NCBI GenBank assembly: GCA_016784965.1
Contig: JADHTQ010000001.1
Coordinates: forward strand, 1-64,000
Origin: Bacteriovoracaceae bacterium
GTDB taxonomy: Bacteria > Bdellovibrionota > Bacteriovoracia > Bacteriovoracales > Bacteriovoracaceae
DNA: 64,000 nt
Direction: 5' to 3'
The notes under the pieces are model-generated. The model did not search any database. It was not told where the DNA came from and saw only the letters and a list, made by a program, of their open reading frames with translations. This document shows, in pieces, positions 17,259 through 27,900 of the stretch. Position 1 is the stretch's first letter; each line of letters begins with the position of its first letter. Position numbers and translations under genes: made by a program.

Positions 17259-18884
17259 TTAGAGCTTTGCCCTCATCTCCCACATTAGTTGACTTAAATA
17301 GGGCCTTCTCTTTTCTCCGGTGGCTATAATCAACAGTTTCATGATTTTTAAGTTACTTGGATCAGAAAATAATATTATCAGCAATTCGTTGATTAAATTG
17401 GTATTTAAAGTGACATAATTGTCTGTTCCAACACCTAAATTAACATTCTTTTTTTCCCACCAAGAAAATGGGTGATCTTTATAGTCAGAATAACAGTCAG
17501 TAAGTTTTTTGTTTGAAGAGGGCAAAGAGGTCAAACTGATCTGTTTGTTAATCATTCTGTTTAATATGTCATGCTGATAATATTCAATTTCCATTGAAGT
17601 ATGAAATTTTACTTTTACAAATTGAGTAATCTCATCATCGCTTAGAGGAATACCCGCAATTAATTTGTCCGGTATATCTTTGTCGTTTCCCCAACCCATT
17701 TCACGCAGCTCGTTATACTCGATGCTGCCAACTGCAATTTTTACCTTGGATCTATTTTTTTTCAGAATACTTTGGTAGAGAATATGATAATAAAAATTAG
17801 GGTTAATTCCCAAACTTAGCCCATGCTCTAGTGTATCAATATTCCAGATGTTCATAGAATTGTCGACTGCTTGAATTCCTCTTTTTAAAGAGTGCCAGGT
17901 TTCACCATGATGGCTTCGAATTTTTAGCCCTCTAAAGCGCAATTTTCTAAATCCTCGCCTCATTTCTAAAAAGTGGCTCTTTCTAAATAACTCTTTTTCA
18001 TTGCCCACTGTATCGACTTCAGTAAGATAGCTACAAAGATGAGGATACTTGTCTAATAGACTAATAAGCACGTCTACTTGGTGTAAAAAGTGCTCCTGCT
18101 TACTTTTAAATTTTATATCATAGTGATTGGCCTCTTTTCTAAAGCATGGAGAAAGGATGAAGTTGAAGCTTGGATTTTCCTTCTGGTATTTTTTAAAACC
18201 ATCATAAAGACCTAATACCACATCCTCTTCCGTAAGATTTTGAATTCCTGGTATCTCCTCTTCTTTGTTTTGTGTTTCGCGCGAGAGAGTAAACTTTAAG
18301 CGCAAACTTCCTATATTAAATTTTGTATATAGCTCCTTTGCCATAGTGTAACTAGCACTTGCATGGATCTGTTTTGTAGTTAGTATCAATTTTGGTATTA
18401 ACAATATTTTAAGATAGCGCTCAAAGTATTCGTTCTTTTTTAAGTGTAGGAGGTTGGTTATATCTTCTGGAGAATTTATGGGTTCATCTCCATAAACATC
18501 TTTAATTTTTTTTAATATTATTTTTTTGTTAGGCCCATCAATCATCCGGGCCAAATGGGGATAGATAAAATCACCAGACAGTGAGCCGGTTAGATGAAGA
18601 TGTTCATCCCTGTATGGGAGTGGAAAATTTTTAAAAAATTGAAACAATCCAAGAGCTATTGGATGATCTAATAATTTATCGACTTGAATTTTTCCTTTAG
18701 AAAATTTAGTCAACATTCCATCAAATTCTTCAATAAGCTTTAGTAACTTAGGAGTCTCTTGTATTTTATTAGATGTACTAAGAAGCTTCAAAGTATCCAG
18801 CAGGGTCAGTCCATTTGATTCACTAATAGTTTTTGTAAGAATTGTATATAGCTGTTTTTGTAATTCTTTATCCATACTTTCCAT
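17259..18884 (-). CDS. Divergent adenosine deaminase-like hydrolase
   Basis: Protein of 541 aa with the metal-dependent deaminase motifs in order: DEHLHLTGS (His95 and His97, zinc ligands), SHHGETWHS (His325 and Glu328, the usual zinc His and proton-donor Glu), IDTLEHG (third His near 352), and GVGTDNYVTLNT near residue 475, where family members have S-x-N-T-D-D-P. The zinc Asp is present but the second Asp is Asn. It is ~200 residues longer than typical adenosine deaminases (~340 aa), with an added N-terminal helical domain and long insertions. The substrate could be an adenosine derivative or another purine. AAGGAGG precedes the ATG. It sits between two giant-protein genes with no obvious functional link. 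Confidence 0.7.
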   Translation of the reverse strand: MESMDKELQKQLYTILTKTISESNGLTLLDTLKLLSTSNKIQETPKLLKLIEEFDGMLTKFSKGKIQVDKLLDHPIALGLFQFFKNFPLPYRDEHLHLTGSLSGDFIYPHLARMIDGPNKKIILKKIKDVYGDEPINSPEDITNLLHLKKNEYFERYLKILLIPKLILTTKQIHASASYTMAKELYTKFNIGSLRLKFTLSRETQNKEEEIPGIQNLTEEDVVLGLYDGFKKYQKENPSFNFILSPCFRKEANHYDIKFKSKQEHFLHQVDVLISLLDKYPHLCSYLTEVDTVGNEKELFRKSHFLEMRRGFRKLRFRGLKIRSHHGETWHSLKRGIQAVDNSMNIWNIDTLEHGLSLGINPNFYYHILYQSILKKNRSKVKIAVGSIEYNELREMGWGNDKDIPDKLIAGIPLSDDEITQFVKVKFHTSMEIEYYQHDILNRMINKQISLTSLPSSNKKLTDCYSDYKDHPFSWWEKKNVNLGVGTDNYVTLNTNLINELLIILFSDPSNLKIMKLLIIATGEKRRPYLSQLMWEMRAKL

Positions 18885-18917
18885 TAACCCTCCTTAGCAC
18901 CTATCACGTCATCCTTG

Positions 18918-21900
18918 CTAATCATCTACTCGAGAATCCGCATTTTTTATACATCGGAAACCAGTAAATACTTCGCTATTATCATTTTCAGGTAGCACCT
19001 CTATTGTATACACCCCAGCTGTATTTCCTCCTGAAGTATAACTACCGCCTGTAGTAAAATATCCTACGCCAGTATATTCAATACTGGGGGCAAGATTCCT
19101 TTCGTAAATATTTATAAATCTAACTTGATTACCACTGCCAGTGGCAAGATAAACCACTTCATTGTTTATAACAAGTTGTTGAAAGCTTGCAGGTGGAATT
19201 GTTGTGGACGTCTCCTCAACAGGTACTGTTACATTGCTGACATCAATTGCTGCAATATCATCACCTCCTGCAATTATAACGTAATCACCGTCTTTTGCCA
19301 TATGAACTGGAGCGATAGAAGAGTTCATAGAGCTGTAGAATATCGGCTTATCGGGATCTGTTAGTTCAAAAATTAGAAAATCATCAGTTGTTGCTGAAAC
19401 CGCGTAGATATTAGATGCCTCAACGATTAAATCTCTAAACTCAAAATCTTTACCATTATCTACATCGTTGTAGAATACTCCAACTTGTGGATTGCTAGGA
19501 TCTGAAATATTAAGTGGAACCAAATTATCATCAGTAACAAAATATATGTAATCTCCTAGATAGTCTATTGACTGGATACTTTGAGACGGGGTATAGGTCC
19601 CTCTGGCAGTCATGGCGTTTGGATCAGATATGTCCACTATATGCAACTCTCTAGGATCTTCTTCGCGATAAATATAGGCACTATTTTTAGTGCTATCTAC
19701 AACGACCTTTTCAACTTCGGTAAAGTTTGGGTCATAAGTGTTAATTAAAGATGGCACCATACTGGTGTCTATTCGAATACTTTTCAAACCACCCTCTGTC
19801 GCTGCCAGTATAAGACTAGAAGAATATACATCCACATCATTTATGACATTTCCAAGATCTATTGAGCTTTGGAAAACTACATTTGTATCAGTACCGGTTA
19901 GTTTTGTATTAATAATTATTAAATTTGTATCGTCAGCAGTGACTGCATAATTATTATTGATAGCGGCAATGGTTACTGTGCTGTTTGTTGTTACATAGTT
20001 ACTATCTGAAACTTCTGTGAGCACTACGTTAGAGTCTAGGGTAAGCCCTTTAAGTCTCAGTGCGTTCACTGAAATAATGTCTTCGTGCAATTGTGCAGCA
20101 GTAATACCCAAAACGTCGTCAGCTCCGATTAACTGATAAGTGTAATAGGTGGTGATATCATCGTCACCAGGCAAGCCCAGAGGTGCAAAAAACTTCGTGG
20201 CATCATTGTTTGCAAAGGAAGTATCTGCAAAGGCCCATGTGCCCAACGCAGATCGCTCCTCAGTATCACACCAATCATCAGATCCTTCGCTTCCGTCACT
20301 ATTTAAAATGCTGTCCGCACAAGGTCCAAAGCGACTATCGAAATTGTAAGCGGCACCAGAGTCTAGAGTATCATTAAAAGGAATAGTTGATGCTGAAAGC
20401 ATACATATTTCACCCTCACTACCCGAACAATCAACAGAGTCTTTTGTCCACTCTCGCACATTACCAACAACATCTTGAATTCCATAACGAGAGGTGCACA
20501 TTCTAGTTGCCTTAGAACCAGTGGCCAAAGATCTTATATTGTTAGAAGAAGAGCCAGAAATGGTATCTACATATGCATTGTGCGCAAAATTTATACTATT
20601 AAAAAGCACACCACTGGCTTCATTTGTATTACAACCAGAGACCGTATTTAATGTAGCACCAGTCTCTAGGGTGCTAATTGCAGCATCGTCTAGAGTTGAT
20701 GACCAAGATGAGTAAGCCATTTGCTGTTTTCTAGTGGGTAAGAATTTGCTAGAACACAGGGTATCGGCATCAGAGCGAGAAACCTGAGTTATCGGTGGCA
20801 GAAATGGGGCGTTGCTGGCAAGCCCCGATTCTCCATTAATTGGTTGCCATACATCGTTGGCATCGGCTGCTTTATTGATATAGCACTTCCCGGAACTACG
20901 ACTGTAATAAATTGCATTTTCATCTTCTGAATTTTTAAAATTAATAACTTTAGTAGCTGGATCATTGGGATCATCTACATCTGTTCCGATGCAGCCACCT
21001 GCTTCTCCTCCACCATCAGCATTACAGTAATCCGAGTTTGAGTATTTACATCCTGCCTCGTAGCGATCAACAATTATACTTCTTCCTAAGTCATAATACA
21101 TTTCACTTGTATTACCGGGGCCAATGTACTCACAGCGATAGTTGTTGGAAGAATCTGTCAACTCACCTATTCTTGCACACATATCAATGTTGGCCATCCA
21201 TCTATGTACTAAAGCTTCATTCGCACCAGGCACCTCAACTTTCAAAGTAGTTAAAGCATTATCTACCGTTCCAGTTGCAATTCCATCTATGATTGGTCTT
21301 ACTTGATACGCATAAGTTGTATTTTCTGCAACGTCACTGTCTATGTAACTTCTTGTGTTTGCATCTAACGGCGTGTTATTTAAGGGTTCAGAAAAGTCAC
21401 CCTCCCCGGGAGAGCCAGAGGGTCTTTGCTCAAAGCTCCCCGCAGGAGATATTCTATAAACATTCCAGCCACTAATAGTAGCATTATCTAGTCCCATCTC
21501 ATTCCAAGCAAAGCGTACCTGAGCACTACTATCATCGTTGTAGCCTCTACCATCCTGCGAAGTACTTGGGATGGCCAGTCCTGAGACAGTAAGCAAAGTG
21601 TTGCTGTCAACAACCTCACTGGTCTCAATGGTATAACCATCATCTGGAGGAGTATCATTACCTGTTGAATGAATAACGTGTAATTTGGTCTTGGGAAGAA
21701 ATTTTTCTGTTACATCGCCAGAAAAAGTAAAGGTATTTGCATCTCGATCGGTACCTATTATTCTAAACTGCTCATCTGTTACCGTTGCACCGAGCATGTC
21801 TTGCCTGGGTCCAACAGAGTAGACCTGACTCCATCCGTTGTGTACGAGGTTTAACTGCTCCACGAAGACAGTAAACTCCATCCTGCCCACGTTGGGGTCT

Positions 21901-24900
21901 TCACCGCTGTCTCGTACTTCAACTGTTATTGTAGCCCCACCACTTTGCGCACTTGCCGGCAACAGGTCTATCGTTAGCTCTATATCTGACTCAGTAGTTC
22001 CATCACCGAGACTCTGATATTCTCCATCAAACGATATTTCAGCTGCACCATTTCTATTTGCCTTAATATTTTCTAATGGAAAGAGTGCCTCATCACTAGA
22101 GTATATTTTTACGCTCATTTCCTGGATCTCTTCATCATCTCCCCCACCTTCATCTATTTTTACTTTCAATCCTAGAATTTCGGTGTTCTCGTTAGTTGTC
22201 TGGGTCGCAATATTAGTAATGGTAGGCAGATTATTAAACGGAATAATATTAACATCATAATCCAAACTATCTTCCCAAGTTAATCCCCCATCGTCACTGA
22301 CAGAGATTTTAATGTTAATGTCATTTGCAACGGCAAACGTCTCGGGAATAAAGTTAATTTTTAACTCCGCAGTATTAGCATCACTTTCACCATCCACATT
22401 ATAAAAAACCACAAATGCATTGGGATCATCGTTGATATTAGTGTCACTGCGACTAATTGCATTTTCCCCCCACCTTAACATGACATTTGATAGAGGAACC
22501 GCTTCATCACTGATTTCTACTTTGACAGAAACACCTTGACCGCTTTCATCACCTTCATTTAAATCACCCTCATCTATCCTAAAGATATGTTCGGCCATAG
22601 TCCCTTCATCAATATTAATGTTTGCATCGCTGGTTATTCTAGTGATAGTGGGATCATTATTATCAATTTCGACCCAAAACGTGTGTTGTTGAGCTCTAGA
22701 CCAATCTACATCGTCAGTTAACTCCACAGTAAGCCTAGATGGTCCACCGCGAGAGGCAAGAGCTTTAGTTGCAATATTCACCACTACATTGGCATCATTA
22801 GCATCATCATTTCCGTCAGCTAATGAAAATCCTCCTGTGGGCAAAGCAACAGCTGGTGTGCCATTCCAAGAAAATTTTATATCAGATGAGTCGATCAAGT
22901 TGCTGTCATATTCCACCACTTTAATTTTTAGGTTTTGGTAGTCCTCATTAACTCCTCCACCCTCATCAACTTTTAATAAAAAGTTTGCATCTTGGCCCAT
23001 TGGACGAATTCGTAGCAAATTTGTGTCAGCATCGGCAATTGTAGGTAGATCGTCGTTGGCATCCCAGTTGAGTGCTACACTATAGGTTCTTGAGTTTGGA
23101 TCTCGTCCGTTATCTGTTAACCGGATGGTGCAATCAATGGCCCCCTGATTCGGATCAGTAAATTCACTGTTGGGATCAATATTACTAAAGTCATCATCAG
23201 GGCGCAAAATCCTTATTGCAAATGTCGTTTGATCAGCGCTGTCGTCGCCAGTACTTGTTGTAATTGTATTAACGTCTGCGCCGTCAATTCTGATATCATT
23301 TGCATTGTCAAAAACATGCTCAGGATGTGAGCATCGAGCTTGACAAGTTATACTGGCGGTTACCTCTTGCCAGTCTTCATTGTCTTCTCCACCCTCATCC
23401 ACGACTAAGTTGAAGAGTTGATCGTTACCCTCAGCCACACTGATTTCCTCTAGTACATTTGGATTGGAAGTTAACACGTTTGGGTTAACTATAAAGGGTG
23501 GATCATTGACCGAAATAATATCTATATAAAGCTTTTCACTTTTGGGCGACCAATTAACTCCTCCGTCTCCACTGATCCAAATTTCAAGCTCTAACTGATT
23601 TGGGGATACATCACTTTCAAGTCTGTTATAGCTTGCAGTAATCTCCCCATTTTCTCCCAAACCACCATGAACGAATATTTCACCTGCAGCTGTACCCACA
23701 GATGTCTTAGTCCACTCTTGTGTGTTTAAAACCCTAGTGTTAATTTTGACCTTTAAACTATCATAATTTATAAACTCATCACCTAAGGTTATTTGAGTAG
23801 AAGGTGCATATAAACTCCACCTAATGTTCATAGGACTATCTACAACTGCATCTGGAATATCTTTAAAAACAAGTAAATCTCTGGTTGCTGCATTGAATGA
23901 GGTATACATACCTTCGTCAATACCGTCATCATCTATTGAGACTGCAATACTTCCTACGTCAATATTTTCGCCACTTAAGGTTACAACTTGATTGTCATCT
24001 GAAGCTTGATATGTTGTATCTAAAGTGAGCGTACTGCTTGCATATTGAGTATCCTGGTCATAAACCTCACTGTAACTTGTAAAACTATTAACAGGAGGAG
24101 TAATCGTCAAATAAATTGAATCAGTTGAAGCATCAATGGTTTCTCCCTGCTCACCACCATCATAACCTACAAGAAACACTGTTGGATCAGCTGAATCCCG
24201 TGTAAAGTTTTTAGTGCCCCATTTAGGGGTTACACCATCGATAGGTAAGATATTAGTATCACTAATTATAATCTTGATTGCCAGCGGGGCAGTATCAATA
24301 TCACCAACCATCAGGGTATTTGCATCCACCGAAAATGCATTCGTCTCATAGGCCGTCTCTTCATCAAAAGTAATTCCTAACTCAGGGTAAGAGATTGCAG
24401 GAAAGTCCTTTTTAATTTTCATCCTAAAAGATGTATAAGGTGATGCATCGGCACCTAATATAATTGGTGCATCACCTTCTGCTCCTGGAAGATAGTCTTC
24501 TACAAAAAGCGATAGCGTTACGTAGGGGGGGGTTGGGTATTTATAAGTAACTACCACGTCACCAGTAGATGGAAGCCCTGCATTTAAAGTAACTATGTCG
24601 CCAAGGGGGTAATCTTGTCGACTTAAATTCCAAGAGCCAACATCAATGCTATTTGGTCCAATTGCGACTGAAATACTTGTTTCACTTACATTGTTGTCGG
24701 GTAGCTCAACTTGTATCGGATCAGGTGAACTCGCAGGATAAATTATATCACTATTCCATTGATTTGCATCGTGATAAGTATCATAGAAAACCACGATATT
24801 TCCTGCATCGATAATATCTGAAGCGAGGGTGAGACTGTCGGGACTATTTGTTGAGTTTAAAGTCCACTGCGCAGGAGGTACATAGACATTTCCGTCCATA

Positions 24901-27900
24901 TAAACAGCTAAAGAGTCGCTAATGACATCATCATGAAATAAGGCCACAGCGACATCATTTGACTCTATGTTATAATTAATAAGTATCTGGTTACCCTCTA
25001 GCAGTGGATCTATACTAGGATCTACGGTCACCTCAAAAGTATCATTATCTAGCTGAAAGTTGGCGTCGTAAGATGTGCCTCCAATGGTCATACTCATGTC
25101 ATCTATCTTATCTTCACCCGTTGTACATTCACCTGAGGCAAGACAGCTCAAATCAAAACTAACCCCAGCATTTAAATATCCCCCGTGATCCTCTGCGGTT
25201 ACAGGACGTTGACCACGATAAGCCGTATTGGTATTTTGATTTAAGGTAGTGGTATGAATTACATCATAGTCTAGAGTGACATCTCCTCTGTTTGGTCCCT
25301 TTAAGGTCAGGGTATCGGGGCCAGGAGACCTGACATCAGTAAACTCCCATTGATTGGCATCAACTGTAACACCATCTACTTTTAGAACGATTGACTCTTT
25401 GTGAATGTGATCATGGGGGAGCTCTAATATATAATCTAGAGAGTTTGCTCGATACTCAACAAATATGTCTTCATTGATATACCCCACTCCTATACCGCTG
25501 TTTATAGTTATTGTATTGGGAGTACTTAGTGAGTAGCTGCCTGGATCAATTGTTTCATTTTTAATTTTTACCTCAATGATTCTTTCTACGAAGTCAGCAC
25601 TTATAGTATAGTTTGTGTTGTTACCGTTATCGTACAAAAAGAAGCGTTCAGTAACGTTGACATCCCCCCTATAGAAAATTTCTGGATCATAATCTTCCAC
25701 ACGGGTAATCGTTTTTGACAATTCACCATCAGTGTCGGGTGCCACCTTTAGTGACAAGCTTTGTGAGTTTGCATCATAATTGGTGTCGCCAATAATAAAA
25801 ATATTGCGGTCTACATCACCAGCATACCTAAACAATTCATTTTGCCCCCAACTAAGTGTGATATCGCTGTTTTGAACCCTATCAGGTATACTACTTCTAA
25901 CCGCAACATATAACATTTGATTATTTTCATCGACTCCTCCTCCCTCATCAACTTGAAAGAGGTAGTTGTCTAACAATTCACCGCCTTGGATGGTCATATC
26001 TACATCATTTACATCTTGCATATTTACAATGGTTGCAAGGTCTTCATTTGGATCCCATGAAATAATGACATTTCTAATTACTTCAACTGTCGACCCACCG
26101 TCTTCACTTAGCCCCACACTAAGTTCGATGGCGCCATTATATCCAACCTCTTGTTTTGGGGTTACAGTGACAAGGACGTTTAAGTCATCATCGCTTTGTC
26201 CTGCCGTCGTGGTAAGAGTAAACTTATTATCGAGACGGGTGAAATCATTACTATCAACCATAATGATATCGTTGCTATTATGATCCACAACACCAGTATC
26301 CGATGAAACGAATACGATTGTAATTTCTTGATTGTTTTCTTCAATATCTGTGGCTCCCCCACCTTCATCCACAATTAAATTGAAGCTTATAGATTCCCCC
26401 TCGACCAAAGTCTGACCATCTACAGGGTATCTATCATTTGGCTCTGCCGATACAAACACCGGATCATCATCGACAGCAATGATCTCAATGTTGACTACAT
26501 CATTGGCCTTCCAGTAGTCACCTGCTGCCCTGTAACCATCTTCATCACTCACATCTACGTTAAGAGGAATTGTACTGCCGCTGGTGTGAAAATTTTCAGT
26601 GGGCAAGATATTTAACAGCAGCGGATAACTTGCAGCATTGTTGTCCATGTCGGCAACTGTAAAAATTTTGGCCCAAGTCCTCCCTGCTGCAAGACAGGCT
26701 GCAGAGGTAGTGTCGCTGAGATTTTCAACACACTCACCGGTGGTCCAGGTATAAGGAGCGGTACAGTCTTCTTGACGAGAGAAGGCGCTGTTACTGCAAG
26801 CCCCAACAGTTAACACTTCCCCAAATCTCCACGTAGCTACTATATCGTTATAATCAATAATATTTTGATCACCACTATAAACTCTAACAACAAGTGTCTG
26901 GTTATCCTCAGGAATACCTCCGCCTTCATCAATATTAAAAGATAGACCAGCTATAATTCCGTCTTCTTGAATGCTAACCGTAGCGTCATTTGCATCTATG
27001 CTCGGTGGAGATTCAACAGGTGTCCATGTTACAAAGAAGTTATCTACAATCGTATATGCTCCCCTAAAGTCATCAAGGGATACGGTGTAGCTTAAAGTGC
27101 CATTGTATCCAACATAGGGTGGACTTATTGCAACACTTATATTCTGAGTATGTGCGCTAGCATTTACAGCTTCTGTTGTAGTATAAATATTATTTCCGTC
27201 TTGAAGACTAATGCCGACAGCTGCGTCTCCTGAATAGTTAGACGTAATTTTTACTTTCACATATTGATAGTCTTCGTCGCTTCCCCCCCCCTCATCGACA
27301 TTAATCGAAAAGTTGACATTTTCATCCTCTTCTACAGTGGCATCTGCAACTGCAGCTACTAGAGTTGGTACATCATCAACTTTATTAATCGTGACAAAAA
27401 ATGAAGTATTGGGATCTTCAGTGGACGGGTTGCCGGCAGTATCACTATCTCGAACATAAACATCTAATTTAATTGCACCGGTATTTTGAGTATGAACATC
27501 TTCATCTGGTCGTATATTAATTTTCATCAAGTTGATCAGTGAATTAACTGTGCCGTCTGGTAAATTACAAGTGAAAGTATTTGCGGTCGCAGAGGGTGAT
27601 ACACAAGGTGAGTCCTTCCAGAGAATAGATATATCGCTTCCTCTAATAATATTCTGATTATTGCTTACTACCAGAATTTTCATTGACTGATAATACTCAC
27701 TAGATCCTCCTCCCTCACTTGTCACCATATTGTGAGTAAGAGTTGTGCCTTCGGCCATTGTCTCAAACTCACTTCCTTGGTAATTTAGTACATACGGAGG
27801 GTCGTTAAACTCACTTACGGTCAACTCGAATGACTCAGTTGTTTCCCATGTAAAGGAATCGTCGTCATTACTGGCCTTTATCGAAATTGTAACTGGTCCA

